From Lepas anatifera (lineage: Eukaryota > Arthropoda > Thecostraca > Lepadidae), in assembly GCA_034440635.1 (NCBI GenBank), contig JAOTON010000772.1:1666501-1730500 (forward strand): DNA of 64,000 nucleotides. Reading direction: 5' to 3'. This document shows positions 1 through 11,900 of this stretch, in pieces. The number at the start of each line of letters is the position of its first letter. Position 1 is the stretch's first letter. The notes under the pieces are model-generated. The model did not search any database. It saw only the letters and a program-made list of their open reading frames with translations, and had not been told where the DNA came from. The position numbers were made by a program, and so were the translations under genes.

Positions 1-435
1 ATGGACATCAAAGTTATGTGAGTTCAAACTCGGTTTCTATATATTTCTAAGTGGCCTTCATAGCGATACACGGGGCGAGGGAGGGGGGGTGACGCCGGTC
101 TGGCGTCAGCGTGCCGATGATTCTGGCATGGCGAGATAGTGATGTTGGGCCGACATCGGCCCAACATCGGTTTTCCACCTACGACATCTCGAAGTCTACC
201 CGATGTCTGCCGATATCAACCTGACATCGGCATGTTTACTGGAGAATTGGATGTTGCTCTGATACTGTTTTTACCATCGTGGTGTACATATATCCATCCA
301 TTCGTCCTTAGGTCTTACCGAGTATATTAGGCATGTATCTATTATTTCAGCGTGTCTTTTTGCTCCTCTGTCTACCTGTAAGCCGTGTCATCCCATCTGT
401 CTATCTGTCTGTATGTCTATCTACCTTTTTCGGTC

Positions 436-462
436 TCCCTCTCTCTCTCTCTCTCTCTCTCT
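436..462. repeat. (CT)n microsatellite
   Basis: About 12 CT units. Confidence 0.95.
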
Positions 463-671
463 GCTGTTTGAACGCCGCGGGCGGGCGGCCGCAGCGGTTC
501 CGGGGCAGGGTTGGATCCAGGCCTCAATCACCGGGGGCCTGGTGCTAGTGCAGGGCAGGGACAGCTCCAGGCATCAAATACGGAGGGCTGCTGCAGAAGT
601 GTAAGGTAGTTAAAGGGTTCGAGATCGCTCTGATAACGTGCGCAAGATTGCTAGCATTGGATGCAGGCAGG

Positions 672-905
672 TCCAGATTTTAGACAGTGAGGGTTCTGAT
701 CATGGATGGAGAACCCGGAGGGTTGGGGGGATGGGTTGGGACCCACCAGGATTTTGGGTCTCCCATCAGGTTTGTATAGGACTCGCATAACCGTGCCAGT
801 GTTAACTCATTCAAGACCTCCCCTGGTTCAAGAGGATATTTCCAGCCTTGGTTCTGATGTCCATACACTGAATGATAAATCTTAGGTGGAATGAGTTTCA
901 TCATG
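672..905. repeat. Dispersed repeat, partner of 19190-19370
   Basis: Shares ttgggtctcccat, the cgccagtgttaac(t/c)cat core and (t/c)ccagccttg with 19190-19370 over about 170 bp. Type unknown. Confidence 0.6.
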
Positions 906-2632
906 GTCTTGTGGAGTAGAAATTACTAACCATTTTGATTCAGTTGAGTTAACTTCTCAAGTGGGCTGAATAGTGACGTTACTTAATAACGACGCAAATT
1001 AAGAGACAGGGGGACGTGCAGTCGGACTGTTGTGAAATTTGTAGCTGTCCATTCACATCGCCGTACCACATCATGTGAAAATACTCCAGCTTTCTCGAAT
1101 CTGTCCAACCAGTGCCCTCTCGTGAGATTGTCACGAGAGGTAATACATTGTCACGAGAGATAATGTAGATAACTGTAACATCCGACTTTGTACCTGCTGT
1201 CTCTGGCACAGCAAATGCCCATTAATTGTTTCTAAGAAGCTGGGGCGATGTGTGCTGCTTGTGCCACGCTGCTCGATGAATATTTCCTAGCCTTTGGGGA
1301 GTGAAACGAAAACAATAGTAGCTTCGGGCTATGTTTTCAACCGTCTAGTTTTTCTCTCAACACGCGTGCTGAGTAGATGTGTTATGGTTTTGTCTCCTGA
1401 GGCTAAGAGCAGGTGTGGGCTCCTCCCTTTTCTAGCAACATCTGGTGGCCAAGAAGGTGCGGACTGTCGCTGGCAGCAGGAGCCGACGGCGACGTGACAA
1501 ACTGTCGCACCAGTGACGGCTGGTCGGCTCTGAAGACATGTCATTGAACTGTCGTGGTCCTCACTACGGCAGGGGTTGTGCTCGTTAGATCTGTCGTCTT
1601 CCTGCAAAACAGAGATCCAGTGATACTGTAGATCCAGCTGGCATGGCAACAGTGACGGGGCAACAGTGACGGAACACAACAATGGGTGGAAAGTTTCACT
1701 GAATCGCTGATCAGATGGCCTTGCTTGCTATTCTTAGGTCTATCTTCTATCAACACAGTCGTGATAAAATAAGCTAAACGTTAATGTCCAGCGCCGAACT
1801 AATAAATCACGTAGCGTAGCAGGTTGCGGGCGTGTTCCGTCACAATTCTACTTGCGGGCAATGCGTTGCTGCAGCGCGGGGCGAGCTTGACCATGCTTCC
1901 CGGGTCAATGGCCGGTACTGAATGCGCATGCAGCTACTAATTAGGAACTACGCAAGGGTAGTAACGGATGAAGAAACTCACAGCTGGTACTCGTATCTTG
2001 CCCGGGTGTTGTCCAACCGGCTGCTGTAGGAATTTACATACACACACATTTTAGAAATGCACTATAATATGAAATTATAAAGTTTTTATCGAGTCAGCTT
2101 GTGTTGTTCCGTCGCTCTTCCCACAGCTATCCTGGTCCCATCAGTAAACATGAATGCCTAAGTGTTCGCCATATTATTGCCCAATAAGAGGCCACGAACA
2201 CAAGTATGTGGGTCGCGCTGAAGCCTTTTAACTCTGGACCTTAGTTCTCCACAGTGTACAGTGTGTTGTAAGTAAACACTCCTCGGGGCATACTGAGCCT
2301 GCCGGAGAACGACTGCGCGCATTGTTGGCATACATTTAATAACTTATGCCGGATCTTTTTCGTGACTTGATGCAACATTTCAGACCTGGTTCATCTCAGG
2401 TCAGATTGCTGGGCCAGGTCAAGTGACCTCACTTTGACTACATTTCAAATAGTACATTCCACACTAACTTCAAATTTTAAATCGCGACATAGGTTTGAGA
2501 CCCCAGGTGGGATGAGTAAAAACTTCGTTATCATAAGGCCTAGAACACATTTCTTGTAAAAAGTTCATCCTTTTTAATTGTGGTCATTTTTAAAAGCCTG
2601 GGCCCAAATTTTGTGACACAAATTGTATGCAG

Positions 2633-3315
2633 AGGTGGGCACTGCTACCAAATTTTTAAAAAACGTTACCGCTACTTTGCCTAGCTGAAACCGCTGTCGC
2701 TATTACCGCTACTTTTTTCAAAATCGCAAAACCGCTCCCCGCTATGCTCCTACCGCTAATTTTTCTCATAAAGATTAAAGCTCTGCCCAAAACTTTTTTT
2801 TATTGTTCTTTGTAAATGAATTGGAAGGAAAACTGCTGCCTATTTTCATATTGCCAAAGAATTTGCACTTTTACTTTACGTTATGCAAACAATGTCACAC
2901 AACGAAATCATCCACTCAAATTGTTTTTTTTTCTTTTTCTGATGGAAACAAGCTCTCTCAATCTCCACCTCAAAGTCTCCTGAGCCAAAAGTCCCGGGTT
3001 CAGGTCCCGGCGAAACCTCTGAATAAGTTGATCTGATCACCTAAATCCCTCCAACGGGCTGAGAAGGTGGTGACGTCACATAACCTTGTCAACTGGTGCG
3101 TTGCTAAACCCCAACAATGGTGGTGCATCTCCATCTCCTAATTTTGTTTGAACAGACCCCTTAGTAGTCTGTCAGCAGCGGTAGTGCTTTTGAATTTTCG
3201 TCAGTCTACAACCAGCTACTCCGCAAATTTTGTGTATGGAAACCGCTATCGCTACTTTGCTACCATTTGGGTATACCGTTTGATAGCGGAGCAGCGGACT
3301 AGAGTATAGGAGCGC
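2633..3315. mobile_element. Possible hAT-type remnant with CCGCTACC repeats
   Basis: A terminus-like CAGAGGTGGGCAC at 2633 is followed by repeated ccgctac/accgct strings (2640-2760). Related strings in reverse sense (gcagcggtagtgc) occur at 3175 and 3230-3310. No matching right terminus was found. Confidence 0.35.
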
Positions 3316-4399
3316 TCCAGCTCTTCATATGTGTAATTAAACACAGTAAAAATAAAAACAAGCAGTTAGCGACTAGAATCATGATACGAGATTGCAATCG
3401 CAATGGAGTAACAATATGGAATTGATCGTAATTCAGAATACCGAGGGTGACTCAATTAATCAATCAACGAGAGAAAGCTCTGACTGTTCAATTCAATTGG
3501 GAGAGTCAAAAGAAGATGGCTCAGTTTTATATTTGCGTGCTCACTTAATCACACAGTTTCGTCGATTCATATTCAACAAATTATCTTGCACAGCCAACAC
3601 AGCCAATGATATGTTTTAGTGATAGAGTTTACCTTCTATAAGATTACTCCTGACTGACCTTGAGTCATCAGCGAGTCTGCTCGGCAGCTCATACTTCCCT
3701 GGCGCGAGGTGCGGCGGTCCCCACCCGTCCATGGACGGGTTCAGCACGGTGCATGAGTGGGTCAGTTGTTGAGTGGGGCATCGCGGCGGGGTCGGGGTCG
3801 CTCCAGAAGCGTTGAACCGCGTCGCTGTCACGGGTGAACGGCTCTGCCAACACCGGCGGGCCACTGCAGCCGACCCGGCGCGGCGGCCGGCCGGCCCGCA
3901 CCGCTGCGCTGCCCCGCTGCGCCTCACTGGAGCGCCAAAGTGCCCGAGTCAAGTGACTGCGTCTTTTTGCATGGCAGAGCGACTTCCAATAAAGAGACGG
4001 CAGGTGTCGTAAACGAAATTCAGCTCTTGTAGAGTCATCCAATTCATTGAGTGGTTCTTTGTTAGTGACCAGGATGTAACGAACCGGTAATTTGGTACCG
4101 GTGCTTATAGGCCTTCGGTATCGATATTCGGTCGGTATCTTTACAGTGAACGAGTCAGATTCTTAGGGACAGCTTATGATTTGTTTTCTGAAAGTGTCTA
4201 TGTGGCATCTCGTTCGAAATGGTATGTATACACGTATCTATGTATGAAAATAAAGCACCTATTTGTTTCCAATATTTTGCAGACATTATTGAGATCGTAG
4301 TGAAGATTCTAACGATATCAATATGTAACTCACTTTATTTGCATATGTATAATACCTTTTTTTACCTGATTTAAAAATAATATTGGCCAAGTTATTGCA

Positions 4400-4764
4400 T
4401 AGCCTTTTGGATCTATATCTTAAGAAAGATTCCAAGGTTCTTGTCTCGCGGACCCCGAACCCACCATCCGAACAAAACATCTCCACTAAAAGAGAAAAAT
4501 TGAAAGTCAACGTTCAGCATTCCTATCAGACCAGCGATGGCTGCCTCACTCAGTTCGAACTCCCTCGGGCCAGTTGCCAGTCGATTTGCGTCGGATGAAT
4601 TATTGAGCCCAGGATTCGGATAAATGGTTGGACTCCGGATCGTCTCAGGAGAAACGATGTCACGCCTGTAGCACGCACGTCTACGGCGCTGGCTCAGAGC
4701 TGCGGGCTAGGCCCAGCTAGGCCCAGCTGCGGGCTACAGCTGCGACTGAGCTACTGGGGTAGCT
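4400..4764 (-). mobile_element. tRNA-derived SINE, diverged third copy
   Basis: Shares with the other two copies gaccccgaacccaccatccg, the ccagttgccagtcga segment and a terminal ctgagctactggggtagc. It is clearly older, with a duplicated gcccagctaggcccagctg near the head. Confidence 0.6.
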
Positions 4765-5573
4765 TCAATAAAGACAGCCGTAAACGATCAGCCTGCCTCT
4801 AAGTTATCGAATCTAAAGGCGTATGAAATCAGGCGTCCAGCCGTTTACACGCAATGCTGGGCCATGCATTGGCATGACGTGAGAAGAAACTCGAGGATTG
4901 TGGTCTGACCAGTCCACTTTCCACATATTTGTTGGCACGCCCGTGCCACCAATCGCAACAACACGCAGTCACGAGCTGTCACGCCCCGTTCGACAGAAGT
5001 GGACTGGCGCTCCCACACTGCCAGAAATATATGCGGTCCGCTGCGAACTCCCGGCCGCCTTTCGGGAACAGCGCCAGGACCCAGTTGCATAGCCTGCTCG
5101 TGAAGCAACATTTTACATCTGATCAAAAATCCGAGTACACGGGAGTTTCGGTGCCTCCCCGGCGGCGTGTATGTGTCTGGCCTCCCCGGCCGGCGGGCCT
5201 GAGCGCGCCCCTGGCACCGTGTGCAGCGGCTCGTGTCTGACGACCGTCGGGCTCAGCCCCTCGTGCAGCCAAACGTTTCCACTGCATGGCCCGCGCCGGC
5301 GCCTCCGGGCGCGCCCCGAGCGCGAGGAGCCGACTCGCCGACAGAGGCCGCAGATGCTTCAGGATTGCTCGAGAGCGGAGAAATCGTGGACGAGCGTGGG
5401 ATGGATTTCACTGGCATTCGAATCCGTATGACATATATTCGCAGAAAATATCAGAAGCACGGCCAACCTCACAGATGGAGTGGGTAGCCGGGACGCACCG
5501 AGGGCTCACTCGGCAAGGAACCGGCACGGCACGCTACATCTTATTGAGGTCTGTCGGCTTATGTAGCTTGAAA

Positions 5574-5617
5574 TATGTTATCCCTTGTTATCCCTATGTT
5601 ATCCCTATGTTATCCCT
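5574..5617. repeat. Short tandem repeat of TATGTTATCCC
   Basis: Four imperfect units of 11-12 bp, just upstream of the first visible hillarin exon. Confidence 0.85.
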
Positions 5618-5774
5618 GAAAGAAAATAGATAAGTTATTTTTCCCCACTCGTGCATTACCCGCTCCAGCTCCCACCCACACACTTTTGGATAAAAGTTGT
5701 CGAGGTACCTCTGGGAATAAAGGGCTTAGACGGGGTTCTGCTAAAACTCTCTTGTGCGTGTTTGTGATTGACAG

Positions 5775-5968
5775 GAAGAATGGGAGAAGGAGCTGGAGAA
5801 ACTAACGGCAAAATTCGAGAAGGATATGAGCAAACGGAAAAACAAGGACGATGTGAAGGTGCTGACTGTGAAACATCTCAAAGAAAAGGAGGAGTTCGAA
5901 AAGAATATGACCATCAAGAGGGAGAAGAAGAAGGAATCTATCACGCGGAAACTTCTCGAACACGAAAG
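5775..5968 (+). CDS. Hil: Hillarin exon 1 of those visible (coiled-coil segment)
   Basis: Opens after acceptor ..ttgacag and ends GAAAG|GTATGC in phase 2. It encodes about 64 residues dominated by Glu and Lys, beginning EEWEKELEKLTAKFEKDM and ending RKLLEHER, which matches the charged linker before the transglutaminase-like domain in hillarins. No preceding exon could be placed. Confidence 0.85.
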
Positions 5969-8900
5969 GTATGCCAAACACACTCGTGAAATGTAAGCCA
6001 TGTTTCTTCTCAACACGAATGGTGTGTATGTGAAGAGTTAAAGGTATGCGCATACACATTTTTTGATATTATGATGGGTAACAATTCATTTGAAACTGTT
6101 CAATGTTCATTATCCACCGTGTGGTCACATAAATGTAACAAAAATGTTTTCTCATGCTGGTTATCATATATGTCTATAAAAACGGCAACGGCTTGCGTGC
6201 CTCAGAGGTTACTAAACTCCCGAAAAATTCGCCATCGAGAAAATATCCAAAGCAACTTATACGCTTTCCTGGCCATGCCATCCTAAAAAAACACAAGACG
6301 ATAATGCAAGTTCCGTTATATTTAGCCGTTATATCTCAGCAATGACGCGTCTACGCTGAACCAGCGATATGGCTAGAGAGAGTCCCCTGAGCGGAGAAAA
6401 TTTCAGTGAGCTTGCCTTGATTCTGCGGAACTGAAGGTACTTCTGTTCAATTCAGCTGTGTTGTGGTGGCACAGTATGTAATCCACATACAAATGAAATG
6501 ATGCCACTCCTGTTGTCATTCTTACTAAATCTGTCCCTGTTAAAAAAATGACTTCTGCCTTCCCCGGACAAAATTTCTGACTACGGGCCTGAACTGAGCG
6601 GCATTGGAAGGAAACAATAATTTCAGTGAGCATCACAGTAAAGGCCCTGGCCATCGTTGTTGCCCTGGTCAGCCGCTTGGAGATGGTCCGGTTGGAAATG
6701 GTTGGAAGCTACGCTGACCGTGCCATAGACCCGGCCCAACCATGTTATCGTAGGCCAATTTCGCTCACTTTTTTCAGGCTTAAGGAGATATATGTAGTGA
6801 GTAAATTCCCAACATTAGCATTGATTTTCTCATTTGGACCTAATTCAACCACTTTCGCTTCTCATCTAACACCCCTCCAACGAAACATAACAGGCGTAAG
6901 TTTCGTCACGGACACCCAGAGATATCGCTTGATTTCAGGGCGGCTACGGCGGCGCTGGTTGACAAACAGAGCAAAGAGATGATGTCTCTCATCAACGAGC
7001 GCAAGATCGAGCACATGATGAGCCACATGGGCGAGGAGCAGGTGGAGGAGGTGCCAGATCTTCAGGAGTACCCGGCCCAGCCACCGCCGCCCGCGCCCGC
7101 CACCGTCGGCAAAATCGAGATCTACGACGACCCAGAAGTCTTCAGCGAGGTCGACCAGCTCGCTATCCAGGTGAGACCAGCCCTGCCAAAATATATTTGG
7201 AATAGATGATAGTGTAGAGGGTGACTTCAGAAAAATGCGGAGCACGCCTTGCATGGTTATATGACATTCACCAGAAGGGGCGGTTCCAGACTGCAAATTT
7301 TGGCCTATTTTTTGAGGTAAACAGAAAAGCTGTGAAATCAGAACGCTTTAAATGTAATTTTGAAGAAAATCTACTTTTGGAGGAGTAAGGTCGAAGCTTC
7401 CCCACTACCTCCCCACGTTACTAACAGTAGATCAAAACTTCGAGAAGATTATGGCTTCTGAAAACATTTCGGTATCAGATGCAGTCAGCCAAGAAAAAAC
7501 CCCTCATGACGTTACTGAAGGCCGGAGCGAGCTGCAAGCCAGACGAGAGCGCTTCATATATGCCGGGCAATACGCACGATTAGTCGCGGTATTGCATTGC
7601 TACCGACACTTTTATAATTGTCTCCTTCGATGTATTCACCACCACAAATCTGACTTTGATCAAGGACAGATTTGATAAATCCTATTTCTGTCAAAACTGA
7701 CTTAGACCGTTTGGCTGGAAGTGAAATACAACAGCCAGTACTTGCTTCAATATTTTCCACACCACCCTATTGCTGACAAAAGCCTGATAAAGACTTCAAC
7801 GTGCCCCCCTTTCACCCGGAAGTCGAAGGCAAAGGATTCGAGCCCGCTCTGTTTTTGACAGAGTCGGGGCTTAATTGGTGCACCGATGGACCTTTTTGTG
7901 CCTGAACGAGCACGTCTTTTTTAGATTCTCTGCGTCGGCTAAGAGCCAATAATAACGCCTGGATTGCGTGTGTGCATTGTTCCCCACTGGAATGAGTGTT
8001 GCGGTCACAAGACGACGCTCTGATTGTCAAGCCCTGGCCCCAGAAATAGGGTCAATTGTCGGGACAGAGGTGTTGAAGCGGACGCCGCAGTGGCGTGTGG
8101 TAGATTGGAAACTGCTCGTTATTGCTCTTCTAATGATAGGTTACACAACCAAGAAAAACAAGCAGAATTGTTCCTGGTGTTAGACACCGTGTCGTAATGC
8201 ATCTCGTGATGCCAGGATACTTGTAGCTGTACATATATTTATATTTCAGTAAGAGGTAAAAATAGACTCTGATTAAAAAGTGCATCATATATGTCGTAGT
8301 TGTCGCAATGCATGGCATCAGGGATGACTATGTTACGATCCTATTTTTAGCTGTGTATTTTGCTACTTATACCTTACTAGCCGATGTATTTAACGCATGC
8401 AACAACCTAGCAATGTAGAATTACAGTCAATGACTGTATTTGCACAAGTTTTCATCTGCTCAAAGGTGCTAGACAACTAGGTTAACACGCCAGCTCAGCC
8501 ATCTTCACTTTGTGCGTGGTTGGCGGAAATTGTCATCGGACCCCAAAACACTATTCTTAAAGCTCTAGATACCCTCAACCCCGCAGTTTTGTATAGCCGA
8601 CACTTTAGTTTCGCACAACCGCTTCAGTGTCCCCAATGCCCCAGGGCACTCTTGCCAGCAAGTTCTGCCACATCTGAACACTCCTCTTTTTATTTCTTTC
8701 AACGCCGCGAGTCCATATCCCTCGTTGATAACGGACACCGTCTGTTCCGTGAGCTAATAACGCCGTTGTCGAGGTTTATTCATGCCCCATGACTGGGCGG
8801 CCGACCTAGGCCATGAACGGGTCCCTATTGATGCCGTCTAACACGGATGTTGCCCAACTGACGATGGTGGGTCAAAGTCTGGCAGGTACACCATTTTCTG

Positions 8901-11900
8901 AAGGTCTGTGGACTAAGCTGTGTTGTCCATTGACATTCAGCCAACTCCTTTCCTCGTCGAGGGCTTGTGGTGTTGTGAGTGATTATTCTGACACATTAGT
9001 CTGGTTTTTGGTGCTTGTATATGCTTTTGCCGTACAGTCTTGGCCATTAGTCGATAAGCAGATTAGGATTCTCATAAATTAGGATTTCTCATAAATGAAA
9101 CAATCTCTAATTAGAAGCTAATGACAAACGATCGCTGATTATCGTGACATATGAAGTTGTTGGTGACTAGCAGGTGGCCCAGCAGGACATGATGATAGAC
9201 GAGTGGTTTCAGCTGTTTCAAACATTGCTGTGTCGCCAGGTGGCGCAAGAGGACCAGAAGACGTTCACCGACCTGATCCGGCAGCTTCTCGGTAGCTACA
9301 CGTCCGACGTCGAGAAAGCACGGTCAGTAACGCACAGTGTCGCAGCCAGGGGCGCCGCCACGGAATTTTCGCAGGGGACGGACCCGGGCTGGTGCTGACC
9401 GGGGGAGGTGATTTTGAGCATATTCGGTACCTGACAGCATTAATGACGATTGACCCAAAATTTTGGGGGACGTCCCCCTGGTTGGCCAACGGGGGGACGC
9501 GTCCCCTCTTCCCGCTTTGGCGCCCATGGTCGCAGCCAGAGGGATCCGTCATCGCATCGCACTCATATGGGGATCTAGCCACAGGAAAAGCCTTAGGACA
9601 GTGGCCCATTGGTACTGGAGGTATTATACGCAGCTTTTCCAACGCTACGGTGGTCACTGGTCAGTCATCGCAAAGAAATTGGAAATTTTACGAGCTGAAT
9701 GCCAGCTGTCAAGATTCTACTTAAATACGAAACCAGACACTAAGCAAGGGAATCGAGTTGTTGTCTACTTTGGCCCTCCCTGAGTTGATATACCTATACA
9801 ATTGTCTAAGCCTACCTCCCAAAGCCTTCATTTTTTCAGCATATTCAAGCCCAAAAGTTATTTTTGTGCTAGGAGTCACCGTCATTGACGCTCCCGGAGC
9901 CCTTCAGCCGACGTCCCTGTGTGTACTAGACCGGTGTTCGCTGCGCTCAGCTTCGTGAGGATCGCACTGGGTCGCAGCCATCCTGCCATGCTCATTGCCC
10001 GCTTGCTGTGTGCGAGGCGGCTGCACGATAGTGGCAGCTTGCACAAAAAAACTGGCCAGCTGCCGCACACAGCGACATCGCGTCGACCCAGCTCTCGGCT
10101 CCAGACATCTGCGCGACATTGTCCAGAGTGCAATGGCCTCTCTCAGACTTTCACCTTGTGTCGGTTACAAAGCAGTGAGCCGCGGTGCTTTTGCGGCCGC
10201 TTGTTTTGCGTTGTCGGTGGTAGCGGAGAGAGGTCAATACGGTTTATAGGTCAATATTTCAACGGAAGAGAGGGTGGGCGATGTACTCAACCCTTCCATC
10301 CATCCAATCATTCTCAGTCAAACATTCTGATTTAACGAGGCACTACGGCACCCGGTGCACCCTCCTACTCCTTCTCTTTTTCTGGCTGAGGCTGCTGAAC
10401 AACCGAAGGCGCTCATGTCTAGACCATGAAAGTGCATTATGCTATTGGATGCTACTGAAAAAACGGTCAAGGGTGCATGGGACGAAGTAGTTTGATACCG
10501 TAGTCGCTATCTAGTAAGCTAAGGTAAAAGTGAGCATTATTTGCCACCATTAAAATTGTTCATTATATCTATAAACGCTTGGAAGCATGATACCTGAGTT
10601 TGCACACAGAACTTGTGCACTTACTTTTTATAAACTTTGGAATATTCGGCTTTCAATACATACCTAAATTTGTACTAAACAACACTGCGGGAAATAACTG
10701 TTATTTTCTTCATATTTTCCTGACTGAAAACATTGAGTTTAAAAAAATTAAAGACAGGAAAAATGTTGCCGGGTCATTTTGCAAATACATTTTACTATGT
10801 GTTTAAAACCATTTTATCTTTCTTGTCCCTCATATATTTCTTCTAGAAAGGTCCACCACCCCATTTGAAAGGCCAAAGCCAGAGGCTACATACGGGTGAT
10901 ATGTAGTGGCATGGAGAAGACACAAATTTTAATTTACTAAACTTTAATTTTCATGGTAGTGGTATATGCAAAAAAACAGTAACAGAAATCTGCTGATATC
11001 GCACTGCCGCTCCTACTATTTTGTGGAATAATCCCTGGTCAATGAGCAATCAATACATTATTCATAAATTTAGTGTTCCAATCCAGTCCTATACTACGTG
11101 CGGCGTAGCCCGTCGGGTGCGCTAGGTAACAGCTGATCTGATGCTGGTGTCAGCGTAGGCTTAACGAGAGATATGTCCAAAAATAGGGTGGATAAATATT
11201 TTTAGTGCCGTAGCGTATTCTAACGAACAAATTTAGTGCTTTTTTAGAGGTTGTTGTTTGTTTGTTTAGTTCAATCTGCAGGTTGTGAACTATGCCACTT
11301 CGCTCCATTGTAAGAGTTCGGTAGATTTGGAGATGTTTGCATGCCAGCCTTTCCAACGAGCGGAAGGACTTCATTACCTTTATAATTTAGTTATAAGATG
11401 ATATCTTGTCACTAAAAACTATCACTCACAGCTAAGATCTTCGCATCAAAAATATTCTTGCAGAAATCGGAGTTTGCCTCTATGTTGTTGTCGACTCTCC
11501 TACGTGCGAAAACTGTAATCACGCCAATGAAAGCGTTCCTCATTTCTTGTTGTCTTGTCCGGCGTATAACACGGAAAAAGCTGCTCTGTTTCAATCATTA
11601 TCAAACAATATCGAAGTCAACTTTAGTTTATTAAACCAATCAATCAAACTTGGGGTAACATTGCACGGTTCAAACCTTACGGTAAAGAGACAAGAACGAG
11701 TAGCACTCAGCGTTCAAAAGTTCATCAGTAGAACCAAGCGGTTTGCTTAGTATGGTGGCGGCGGCGGCGGCGGGGCGGGGGCTCTGCTGGATAGACGATT
11801 TCCTTGGAATGAGGGCTGTGTGTGTGGGTGGCCGACGACTCGGCGGTACTTGACATGTTTCGCCTTTTTCGCGCAAGCGGTGATTTGTTTAAGTATTTGG

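Larger units (their letters stand above)
1..5773. other. Region left of the hillarin exons, no gene recognised
   Basis: Apart from the repeats listed, only short frames are seen. GC-rich patches at 3690-3960 and 5150-5400 are open in several frames but show no domain. A gttgggccga / tcggcccaac hairpin lies at 143-164. No LIM-type Cys/His pattern was found, so the missing hillarin 5' exons are probably further left. Confidence 0.5.

Noticed and set aside
3616..4042. Overlapping 103- and 117-codon minus-strand frames and a 79-codon plus-strand frame
   Set aside because: All arise from one GC-rich patch with few stops; no frame shows family motifs or splice context.
5171..5487. Possible upstream hillarin exon
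   Set aside because: The GC-rich open frames contain neither a LIM-type Cys/His pattern nor the charged linker expected before EEWEKELEKL, and no donor gives a sensible join to 5775.
5574..5617. Homing-endonuclease-like TGTTATCCCTA strings
   Set aside because: They resemble half of a known homing site, but they are units of a short tandem repeat with no endonuclease gene nearby.
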